From positions 1 through 5,127 of the forward strand of contig JAAYDH010000078.1 of assembly GCA_012729405.1 (NCBI GenBank): DNA of 5,127 nucleotides, read 5' to 3'. Below, one piece after another: positions 1 through 5,127 of the stretch. Origin of the DNA: Erysipelotrichaceae bacterium (GTDB lineage: Bacteria; Bacillota_I; Bacilli_A; RFN20; CAG-826). The notes beneath the pieces were generated by a model, which made no database searches, was not told the DNA's origin, and worked only from the letters and a program-made list of their open reading frames with translations. Position numbers and translations under genes: made by a program. Position 1 is the stretch's first letter. The number at the start of each line of letters is the position of its first letter.

Positions 1-1409
1 TAAGGATTGGTGTCGTCGATGATTTCTCCCTCTTCATCTTCATCAAAGTAGACAAGAAGGTGTTCATCAAAAGCGGAGTCGTGTTCGTCGGAGAGGAAAT
101 CTTCATAAGACAGAGCCTCATAATCAGAGCCATCGAGAGGGTTGAGGCGATAAATTGAAGCGTAGATTTCTTCATCTTCATCAACTGGGTAATATATTTC
201 ATCGGTTCGGACGTCGTACCAGTCTCTCACGAGATCGCGAATATCTTCGCCGCCGATGAAGGAGGTGTAACCAGTGTATTCCATGTTTTCGCGAGCGTAC
301 TCAGGGATGGATAAGAAATCTAAGAAGAGATAAGCCACTTCTTCTTGGAGTTCGCTACGAGGAGTATTGGGCATAACCCAAGCATCGAACCAAAGGTTAG
401 ATCCTAATTCGGGTATTGAATAAGTGAGGGTTTTACCTTCTTCATCGCCTAAATCCATTGAATAAACGGCATCGCCACTCCAAGCGAGATTGATGCCAAT
501 TTTTCCCGAGACAATATCGCTCTTGCCACTGTCGACTTCAAGGCCAAACATATTACCTCTTAAGGTTTCAAGAATTCCTTCAACATCTTTGATGGTTTGA
601 TCATCAGAGCGGTTGAGAATCTCGGAAACATGAGCGTTATACTGTTCGGCAGTAATCTCGCTAGCTTCGTATTGGTCGCGATATTCTTCGAGTTCTGTCT
701 GATAGAATTGCATGACCGCCATCGCATAAGTATCACGCATACTATCTTTGATGGAAATTGTTCCGTTGTAATCAACGTTCCAAAGCATATCCCAAGAGGT
801 GGCATCATACACCGCTTTACTAGGATCGAAATCGGAATAGAAGGGATTAAAGAGAATTCCTAAAGTTCCCCACATATAACCAACGCCATATTCGCCGAGG
901 GTAACTGTGTTACCATCTTCATCAGTCGTCTCAATTGAATCGAAACGGTTGCGGATATATGCCGATGCAAATTCATCATAATTAGGCAAAAGGGTATGAC
1001 GTTTATTTAACTTGACCAATAGGCCCTCATGAATCATCTTTTGAATCATGTACTCACTTGGACAGATTAAATCGTAACTAGACTTTCCGGTTAATAGCTG
1101 TGTGTAGAGTGTTTCATTCGTGTCAGTCGTCGAGTAGACAACCTCAACATTGTGATAACCAACTTCATCAGCATAGGCTTCAAATTGTTTGAAGAAGATG
1201 TCCTGATCATCATCGGTCATGTAGATGTAATCTTCCATGTTTTTGACGCGAAGAACAATCTTTTCGTTCACATCAATTGATGAACGGTTTGGTAACGAAA
1301 AAGCGGACTTTTGCGCGATTGTTGGTGAAATTGGGCGATTATTAGTGCAAACGGCAGCAGCGGAAAACATGCAAACGGCGAGGATGGGGTAAAAGTAAAA
1401 TCTTTTCAT
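1..1409 (-). CDS. potD: Polyamine (spermidine/putrescine) ABC transporter substrate-binding protein PotD, 3' end cut off by window
   Basis: The reading frame is open from an ATG at 1409 to the left edge (469 codons, no stop seen), so the C-terminus is missing. The protein is the extracytoplasmic receptor that would hand polyamines to PotBC. Family landmarks are present in order: a hydrophobic N-terminus (about residues 4-21), LRVKNMEDYI (53-62, matching the usual LxVYNWxDYI), TTDTNETLYTQL (94-105), YDLICPSEYMIQKM (112-125; Ser118 and Tyr120 fit the binding Ser/Tyr of E. coli PotD), IKDSMRDTY (220-228), AWSGDAVY (309-316) and SNLWFDAWVMP (337-347; Trp340 and Asp342 fit the ligand-site Trp/Asp). 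Oddities: Met58 replaces the usual Trp; a charged helical insert lies at about 238-270; residues 409-469 are extremely acidic. It is already about 120 residues longer than E. coli PotD. No canonical lipobox is seen: Cys13 (LAVC) and Cys21 (AAVC) are both poor. The start follows potC by 2 nt, with AAAGGA 11 nt upstream inside the potC end. Related binding proteins for other small cations cannot be fully excluded. Confidence 0.93.
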   Translation of the reverse strand, partial: MKRFYFYPILAVCMFSAAAVCTNNRPISPTIAQKSAFSLPNRSSIDVNEKIVLRVKNMEDYIYMTDDDQDIFFKQFEAYADEVGYHNVEVVYSTTDTNETLYTQLLTGKSSYDLICPSEYMIQKMIHEGLLVKLNKRHTLLPNYDEFASAYIRNRFDSIETTDEDGNTVTLGEYGVGYMWGTLGILFNPFYSDFDPSKAVYDATSWDMLWNVDYNGTISIKDSMRDTYAMAVMQFYQTELEEYRDQYEASEITAEQYNAHVSEILNRSDDQTIKDVEGILETLRGNMFGLEVDSGKSDIVSGKIGINLAWSGDAVYSMDLGDEEGKTLTYSIPELGSNLWFDAWVMPNTPRSELQEEVAYLFLDFLSIPEYARENMEYTGYTSFIGGEDIRDLVRDWYDVRTDEIYYPVDEDEEIYASIYRLNPLDGSDYEALSYEDFLSDEHDSAFDEHLLVYFDEDEEGEIIDDTNP

Positions 1410-1411
1410 AA

Positions 1412-2269
1412 TTAATCACGTCCTTTGCGTATTTTTTTGACATTGGCATGGCGAGCGTTATAGAAGGTAACCGCTACGACAGCAATGATGACACCAATGA
1501 AGATAAGGGTGGTTAAAGCGCGCATTTCCTCAGGGATGCTTTTCTTCTTAATGGCGGCTTGTATGAATGTCGAAAGGGTTTCGATTTCGCTCTCGCCATT
1601 TAACAAACCCGCGCCGCGAGTGAAGCTGGTGATAATGAAATCATCCAAAGAAAGGGTGACAGCAAGTAAGAATCCGCTGAAGACACCAGGAGCAATCTCG
1701 GGAATAGTTACTTTCATCAAGGCTTGACGAGGAGTGGCTCCTAAGTCAATCGCAGCTTCGTATAATGAAGGATCCATCTGCTGCAATTTAGGGCGCACTG
1801 AGATGTAGACGAAGGGCAAACTTAATGACACGTGGCCAATTAATAGCGTCCAGAAGCCAAATATATCATCTCGGAAAACATAAGTTCCCAAGAAAACAAA
1901 CATAACAGTGAGTGAGAAAGCGATAACTATTTCAGCATTCACAATAGGAATTTGAGTTGCGAAGTTAATCGCTCTTTTAAATTTGGGCTTACTATAGAAA
2001 ACGCCAATAGCACCCAAGGTGCCTAGAAAAGTTGCTACAGCGGCCGAGATAATCGCGATGAGAATCGTATTGCCGAGAGCCACCATGATTGCCTTGTTTT
2101 TAAATAAATCGACATAGAGTTCGAACGAGAAGTTAAAACGACCACCGATTAACTCTGAATCGGAAAAGGAATAGACGACAAGAAAGAGAATTGGCAAATA
2201 CATCAATAAGAGAATGAGCCAGATATAAGATTGACCAATTATTTTACGTAAGGAAAATCTCTTTTTCAT
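1412..2269 (-). CDS. potC: Polyamine ABC transporter permease PotC
   Basis: This is a 285-residue inner-membrane permease of the binding-protein-dependent (MetI-like) family, close to the usual PotC length of about 265. About six membrane segments are visible, at roughly residues 15-34, 66-90, 107-128, 138-157, 195-216 and 250-270. The cytoplasmic EAA loop is clear: Glu171-Ala-Ala, Gly177 and the downstream IPEIAPG (189-195), which docks onto the ATPase. The PotC-type N-terminus (YLPILFLVVYSFSDSEL, 24-40) and the LSLDDFIITSF segment (206-216) separate it from PotB. The ATG at 2269 overlaps the potB stop by one base (TAATG), and a G-rich Shine-Dalgarno (AAGGGGG) lies about 10 nt upstream within potB, so translation is probably coupled. 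The C-terminal tail is strongly basic (NVKKIRKGRD). It forms the transmembrane pore with PotB. The assignment as PotC rather than another type of permease rests on the potABCD order and on these motifs. Confidence 0.95.
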   Translation of the reverse strand: MKKRFSLRKIIGQSYIWLILLLMYLPILFLVVYSFSDSELIGGRFNFSFELYVDLFKNKAIMVALGNTILIAIISAAVATFLGTLGAIGVFYSKPKFKRAINFATQIPIVNAEIVIAFSLTVMFVFLGTYVFRDDIFGFWTLLIGHVSLSLPFVYISVRPKLQQMDPSLYEAAIDLGATPRQALMKVTIPEIAPGVFSGFLLAVTLSLDDFIITSFTRGAGLLNGESEIETLSTFIQAAIKKKSIPEEMRALTTLIFIGVIIAVVAVTFYNARHANVKKIRKGRD

Positions 2270-3102
2270 TATAGATTTGCCCCCTTCGTAGTTTCTTTGT
2301 TTTTATCGCGAGTCAAGAACATCGACACGCCGATAAGAACCAGCATAATCATTGCCATCAAACTTCCATCATTCCATAACTTATTATTAAATTCGAGGTT
2401 AATGAAGTTGCCGAATAAAGTAATTTTTCCTTCCGAAAAGACGTCACTAATAACATAGCTCGACATAGTCGGCATAAAGGTCATCAAGGTGGCGGAAACA
2501 ATACCCGGAACTGACTGAGGTAAGATGCTCTTAGTAAAGACTTGGCGTGGATTAGCACCGAGATCAGCGGCTGCTTCAATTTGTGATTTATCAAGTTTTA
2601 AGAACGTTGTGTAAAGAGGGAGGATGACAAACGGTAAGTAGTTTTGCACCATGCCAATTAAAGTTGCGAGGTATGGGAAACTACCACCATCAATACCGAT
2701 CCAACCTAAGAGATCGCGAGTCGCCCAAGTCCTCAAGACGAAGTTGATCCACATCGGAGCAATGAACAAGGTGACAAGAACAACGTTTTTATTGACCTTC
2801 TTGTCGGCTAGGAAGTAAGCGAGTGGATACCCGATTAATAAACAAATAATAGTTGTTTGCAGTGCGACAAATAATGATACCCACAAAACATTTAGTTTCG
2901 ATGGAGTGGTGAAAAAGTTAACAAACGCATCGAACGAAAACATCATGTTTTCATCAGTAAAAGCATATAAGAGAATGATTAAAATTGGTCCAATAACGAA
3001 GAGCAAAAGGAACAAAACATAAGGTATTGAAAGCATCTTCCTTTGGAAAAAGACGAGATGCGGTCTTTTGACCTTTGGGGTCTGGCTAAGCTTCGATGAC
3101 AT
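2269..3102 (-). CDS. potB: Polyamine ABC transporter permease PotB
   Basis: This is a 277-residue permease that pairs with PotC. Hydrophobic segments lie at about residues 26-47, 72-98, 105-122, 144-165, 198-220 and 247-264. The EAA loop is Glu176-Ala-Ala, Gly182 and then ILPQSVPG (193-200). The motifs FIAPMWINFVLRTWA (113-127) and TFMPTMSSYVISDVF (208-222) are typical of PotB. I chose the ATG at 3102 because it follows an excellent Shine-Dalgarno, AAAGGTGAT (3121-3113), by 10 nt. The frame could be extended to a GTG at 3117, but that GTG lies inside the Shine-Dalgarno. With the ATG start the gene overlaps the potA end by 17 nt, consistent with coupled translation. The first about 22 residues are polar and basic and should be cytoplasmic. 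The gene ends with TAA, whose last base is the A of the potC ATG. Confidence 0.94.
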   Translation of the reverse strand: MSSKLSQTPKVKRPHLVFFQRKMLSIPYVLFLLLFVIGPILIILLYAFTDENMMFSFDAFVNFFTTPSKLNVLWVSLFVALQTTIICLLIGYPLAYFLADKKVNKNVVLVTLFIAPMWINFVLRTWATRDLLGWIGIDGGSFPYLATLIGMVQNYLPFVILPLYTTFLKLDKSQIEAAADLGANPRQVFTKSILPQSVPGIVSATLMTFMPTMSSYVISDVFSEGKITLFGNFINLEFNNKLWNDGSLMAMIMLVLIGVSMFLTRDKNKETTKGANL

Positions 3103-4624
3103 ATTTGGAAATATCACCTTTCACTGTCAATTTGATTTTATCCTTTGGGATGATGAGGCTTACCGCATCATCAACGTTCCAAGTGTATGGGCTTTCTAAG
3201 ATAAAATCTTCCTCTTCGGATGTACGTACCATGATTTGATAGTGATCACCGATATAAATCGTTGATGCGATGATACCATTCACATTACCATTATCAAATC
3301 CGTCGATAATTTCAATCGCATTGAGCGGAATCTCAGCGATGACATCGGCGTCCTTGAGATCATATTTTTTTCCTTCTGCGGATACTAGGTATCCATCTTC
3401 ATCGACTTTTGAACCTTTTAATAAAGAGGTTAAGTCAACATCGAAGACGGATTCACCGATAATGAGTTGGTTCTTGTTGTTAATCCAGGCTTCAGGGTAA
3501 AGATTAGTTGTAATATCTTTCTTCATTATTTGGATATCTTCTGGGTCAACAGAAAGGGCAACTAAATCATCGACATTGTGATTCTTGGTGGTTTGGACAA
3601 GGACTTCACTCTTACCAACCATAACAACATATTCAAAATGGACACCTTTGAATATTTTGGTATCAATTCGTCCGACTAGTTGATCTTTATTGGGTTCTGT
3701 GTTCTTGGGGAGTCGGGAAATCACGACGTCCTCAGGGCGAACAACAACATCGACCTTCTCGTTGAGAGGGAAGTCATCAACGCAATCAAAGGCGTGATTA
3801 AGGAAGCGAACTGTGCGGTCTCCGGCCATCGTCGCGTTATAAATATTAGATTCACCAATGAAGTTAGCAACATAGGCGTTAACGGGTTCATTGTAGATAT
3901 CCATTGGTGAACCAATTTGTTGAATTTCACCGGATTTCATAACGACAATCGTATCGCTCATTGTTAGAGCTTCTTCTTGATCGTGCGTAACATATATGAA
4001 GGTAATGCCCAATTTCTTGTGCATTTCTTTTAATTCGAGTTGCATTTCTTTCCGCATCTTCAAGTCGAGAGCGCCTAAAGGTTCATCAAGTAGGAGGATT
4101 TGTGGATTGTTAACGATGGCGCGAGCGATGGCGACACGTTGCTGTTGGCCACCAGATAGAGTGGAAATGTCGCGATCTTCGAGTTCTTCCAAATCGACAA
4201 TACGTAAAGCCCTCGAGACCTTCTCATCGATTTCTTTATTTGTCAGTTTGCGAAGTTTAATCTTTTTGTTTCCTTTTCGGTCAGTTACTTCGTAAGGAAT
4301 CTTTTTCAGTTTTAAACCAAAAGCAACATTGTCATAGACATCATAGTGAGGGAATAGAGCATACCTTTGGAAAACCGTATTGATTGGTCTTTTGTAAGGC
4401 GGAACTTTCGTCACATCCTGTCCATTTAAATAAATCGTGCCTTTGTCGGGTGTTTCAAAGCCCGCAATCATCCTTAATGTGGTGGTTTTTCCGCATCCAG
4501 ATGGACCAAGGAAAGTTACGAATTCTCCTTTGGTGATATCGAGATTGATGTCATCGACGACGGTAACCCCGTCAAATACTTTACTCACTCCTTGAAGCGA
4601 GATAATACAGTTTTCTTTTCCCAT
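3086..4624 (-). CDS. potA: Polyamine ABC transporter ATP-binding protein PotA, with extended duplicated C-terminal region
   Basis: This 512-residue ATPase energises the PotBCD importer at the cytoplasmic membrane face. All ABC elements are intact: Walker A GPSGCGKTT (40-48), Q-loop Gln86 in NTVFQRYALFPH (82-93), signature LSGGQQQR (156-163), Walker B ILLLDE (176-181), D-loop GALD (184-187) and H-loop His214 in VTHDQEEAL. PYKRPINTVFQ (76-86) is characteristic of PotA. A TOBE-type domain follows at about 270-369 (VVVRPEDV, 293-300; IFKGVHFEY, 324-332). The usual family length is about 370, so residues 370-512 are extra, and they resemble a second copy of the 270-369 domain. A Lys-rich insert of roughly 15-20 residues sits in the helical region (about 108-131). 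The ATG at 4624 is chosen because AAAGGA lies 4 nt upstream; an in-frame TTG at 4678 would lie upstream of the predicted transcript start. The gene ends in TAG inside potB. It is the first gene of the operon. Confidence 0.95.
   Translation of the reverse strand: MGKENCIISLQGVSKVFDGVTVVDDINLDITKGEFVTFLGPSGCGKTTTLRMIAGFETPDKGTIYLNGQDVTKVPPYKRPINTVFQRYALFPHYDVYDNVAFGLKLKKIPYEVTDRKGNKKIKLRKLTNKEIDEKVSRALRIVDLEELEDRDISTLSGGQQQRVAIARAIVNNPQILLLDEPLGALDLKMRKEMQLELKEMHKKLGITFIYVTHDQEEALTMSDTIVVMKSGEIQQIGSPMDIYNEPVNAYVANFIGESNIYNATMAGDRTVRFLNHAFDCVDDFPLNEKVDVVVRPEDVVISRLPKNTEPNKDQLVGRIDTKIFKGVHFEYVVMVGKSEVLVQTTKNHNVDDLVALSVDPEDIQIMKKDITTNLYPEAWINNKNQLIIGESVFDVDLTSLLKGSKVDEDGYLVSAEGKKYDLKDADVIAEIPLNAIEIIDGFDNGNVNGIIASTIYIGDHYQIMVRTSEEEDFILESPYTWNVDDAVSLIIPKDKIKLTVKGDISKYVIEA
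3113..3121 (-). promoter_or_regulatory. Ribosome binding site of potB within the end of potA
   Basis: The minus strand reads AAAGGTGAT, a long match to the anti-Shine-Dalgarno sequence, ending 10 nt before the ATG at 3102. It lies inside the last codons of potA, so ribosomes finishing potA would pass over it. A GTG inside this element could in principle start a form five residues longer; the position of the site makes that less likely. Confidence 0.65.
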
Positions 4625-4628
4625 ATTG

Positions 4629-4634
4629 TCCTTT
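4629..4634 (-). promoter_or_regulatory. Ribosome binding site of potA (decides the start codon)
   Basis: The minus strand reads AAAGGA, then CAAT, then ATG at 4624. The spacing is slightly short but workable. It supports the ATG over the upstream in-frame TTG at 4678, which would add 18 residues with no resemblance to the PotA N-terminus. Confidence 0.8.
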
Positions 4635-4648
4635 ACTTTCTGAAAATG

Positions 4649-4674
4649 GCGAATATTTTCATCAAATATTTCGC
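4649..4674. repeat. Imperfect inverted repeat at the pot transcription start / 5' leader
   Basis: The left arm GCGAATATTT (4649-4658) and right arm AAATATTTCGC (4664-4674) are complementary over 10 bp with one bulged base, separated by a 5-nt loop. The repeat lies between the predicted -10 box (4679-4684) and the potA ribosome binding site (4629-4634). It overlaps the expected start of transcription. It could be an operator for a dimeric repressor, or a hairpin at the very 5' end of the mRNA that protects it or tunes potA translation. No U-tract follows, so it is not a terminator. I cannot assign a regulator. Confidence 0.55.
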
Positions 4675-4678
4675 ACAA

Positions 4679-4707
4679 AATATATAGTAATTTTTTTAAG
4701 AAAACAA
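4679..4707 (-). promoter_or_regulatory. Probable sigma-70-type promoter of the potABCD operon
   Basis: On the minus strand a -35 box TTGTTT (4707-4702) and a -10 box TATATT (4684-4679) are separated by 17 bp. The -10 matches the consensus at 5 of 6 positions; the -35 only at 3. An AT-rich stretch (AAAATTTA) lies just upstream and could act as an UP element. Transcription would begin near 4672, giving a leader of about 50 nt. No other promoter is apparent inside the packed operon. Confidence 0.5.
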
Positions 4708-4784
4708 CATAAATTTTACCCCCCTATTTTTTAAAGCATGTTTTGCAAATTTTGATATTGATTAATATTAAGATATATTCTTAC

Positions 4785-4912
4785 TTTTTTAATTTTTTGT
4801 TTCACCAAAAAAGGCGTTTATTTTTTCGACATTTTTTTTAATTTTTTTTGGAGCGAAATTATTGCCTATTTTTTCGGGCAATTTTTTGAATATTTTTTTG
4901 GGTATATTTTTT
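4785..4912. repeat. Degenerate T-tract array in the divergent intergenic region
   Basis: Nine runs of 6-8 T occur on the plus strand, many spaced about 10-13 bp apart, close to one helical turn, which would favour intrinsic curvature. Larger units can be seen: TTTTTTAATTTTTT at 4785-4798 and again from 4834, and TATTTTTTCG at 4819-4828 and 4867-4876, exactly 48 bp apart. A third, shorter and more diverged unit (T-tracts at 4882, 4893 and 4907) follows. No coding potential is seen here. It may be an upstream activating or curved element for the divergent promoters, or drifted low-complexity DNA. Confidence 0.55.
4861..4887 (+). terminator. Possible weak hairpin plus U-tract (terminator-like)
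   Basis: ATTGCC (4861-4866) and GGCAAT (4877-4882) form a 6-bp stem around a 10-nt loop, followed by five further T residues (4883-4887). This looks like a weak intrinsic terminator in plus-strand orientation. No gene is visible upstream on that strand to be terminated. It could stop antisense transcription running through the pot operon, or be chance in T-rich DNA. Confidence 0.3.
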
Positions 4913-4971
4913 GACTGATCTTGAGCCACTTTTGGTACCATCTGTCCTATATAATATTAATTGCAGGAAAG

Positions 4972-4980
4972 TGTTATAAT
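4972..4980 (+). promoter_or_regulatory. Extended -10 promoter of the divergent lipoprotein gene
   Basis: The plus strand reads TGTTATAAT: a perfect TATAAT preceded by the TG of an extended -10 element. No good -35 is present at 16-18 bp (the region is AT-rich, near TAATAT at 4952), as expected for extended -10 promoters. Transcription would start near 4987, about 28 nt before the ATG at 5015. Another TATAAT at 4950-4955 could be a second, weaker start site. Confidence 0.65.
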
Positions 4981-5001
4981 CTCTATAATGTTTTCCATGA
5001 A

Positions 5002-5008
5002 AGAAGGA
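5002..5008 (+). promoter_or_regulatory. Ribosome binding site of the lipoprotein gene (decides the start)
   Basis: AGAAGGA ends 6 nt before the ATG at 5015, an ideal distance. Two other in-frame ATGs (4988 and 4997) lie upstream. The first would be almost leaderless and neither has a comparable site, so 5015 is preferred. Confidence 0.8.
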
Positions 5009-5014
5009 CGGTTT

Positions 5015-5127
5015 ATGAAAAAAATCTTATTTGCATTACCTCTTGTTTTTATCGGAGCTAGTCTATTGACTGGTTGTTCTTTAAAAGAAAAAGCACGAAT
5101 TACTTACGGAACATATATTGACGAGGA
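5015..5127 (+). CDS. N-terminus of a putative lipoprotein, 3' end cut off by window
   Basis: Only the first 37 codons are visible. They encode a textbook lipoprotein signal: basic MKK, a hydrophobic core (ILFALPLVFIGASL, residues 4-17) and the lipobox Leu18-Thr-Gly-Cys21, so the mature protein would be lipidated at Cys21 and anchored outside the membrane. The mature part begins with a short charged linker (SLKEKAR), then ITYGTYIDE, which looks like a first beta strand. I cannot name the family from this fragment. The gene is divergent from the pot operon and has its own extended -10 promoter, so it need not be functionally linked to polyamine transport, although the two promoters share one intergenic region. 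Confidence 0.85.
   Translation, partial: MKKILFALPLVFIGASLLTGCSLKEKARITYGTYIDE

Larger units (their letters stand above)
4708..4971. other. Divergent intergenic region, no coding potential
   Basis: This is the AT-rich space between the pot promoter and the lipoprotein promoter, much poorer in G and C than the flanking genes. It has no plausible open frame with a ribosome binding site on either strand. It contains a run of six C (4719-4724), a perfect AT-only palindrome TTAATATTAA (4762-4771) and the T-tract array described separately. I see no tRNA-like or recognisable riboswitch structure. Confidence 0.7.

Noticed and set aside
560..863. Overlapping open frames on both strands (560-808 minus, 597-863 plus) in the potD region
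   Set aside because: Both lie inside the uninterrupted potD frame, which has clear family motifs on either side; they have no motifs of their own.
3103..3117. GTG start for potB at 3117
   Set aside because: The GTG is embedded in the best Shine-Dalgarno of the junction, which instead serves the ATG at 3102.
3996..4295. 99-codon plus-strand open frame opposite potA, Ser/Arg rich
   Set aside because: It is the antisense shadow of the highly conserved PotA ATPase core, with no ribosome binding site and low-complexity composition.
4625..4678. Longer potA from an in-frame TTG at 4678
   Set aside because: The TTG lies upstream of the predicted transcription start, lacks a Shine-Dalgarno, and the added residues do not resemble a PotA N-terminus; the ATG at 4624 has AAAGGA.
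4762..4771. Perfect palindrome TTAATATTAA, with TAATATTAA again at 4952-4960
   Set aside because: These are short, AT-only symmetries in very AT-rich DNA, expected by chance; there is no spacing or flanking conservation to support an operator.
4805..4851. CCAAAAAA paired with TTTTTTGG as a long-loop hairpin
   Set aside because: The stem is mostly A-T with a loop of about 30 nt; it is a by-product of the T-tracts rather than a convincing structure.
1..5127. CRISPR arrays, tRNA or rRNA genes, insertion sequences, prophage or toxin-antitoxin modules
   Set aside because: I looked for spaced direct repeats, cloverleaf-like segments, transposase motifs and terminal inverted repeats, and saw none; the window is filled by the pot operon and one intergenic region.

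Overview
The window shows a compact polyamine (spermidine/putrescine) ABC import operon on the minus strand, in the order potA-potB-potC-potD, reading from about 4680 down to the left edge. A short, divergently transcribed lipoprotein gene begins at the right edge on the plus strand. The low-GC composition, the very AT-rich intergenic DNA, the strong AAGGA-type ribosome binding sites, a solute-binding protein with a Gram-positive-style N-terminus and an LTGC lipobox all suggest a member of the Bacillota or a Mycoplasmatota-related lineage. An uncultured gut Bacilli/RF39-like organism is my guess, and nothing in the window proves it. The three visible operon stops are TAG, TAA and TAA. Tryptophans in the four pot genes are TGG with no in-frame TGA, so the standard code fits.

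Layout: 1-1409, potD (polyamine-binding protein, 3' end beyond the window); 1412-2269, potC (permease); 2269-3102, potB (permease); 3086-4624, potA (ATPase); 4625-5014, divergent intergenic region; 5015 to the edge, start of a lipoprotein gene on the plus strand. The pot genes are tightly packed: potA and potB overlap by 17 nt, potB and potC share one base in a TAATG junction, and potC and potD are 2 nt apart. They are therefore almost certainly one transcript with translational coupling. PotD captures substrate outside the membrane, PotB and PotC form the channel and contact the ATPase through EAA loops, and PotA powers transport.

The least ordinary points are as follows. PotA is much longer than usual because its C-terminal regulatory (TOBE-type) region appears to be present twice. 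PotD has Met where the family usually has a ligand-stacking Trp, and carries a very acidic C-terminal stretch. An imperfect inverted repeat overlaps the predicted transcription start of the pot operon. The intergenic region holds a degenerate array of T-tracts, roughly 48 bp periodic in its first two copies. I did not find an unknown defence, mobile or RNA system in this window; it is mainly a conserved transport locus with some lineage-specific elaborations.
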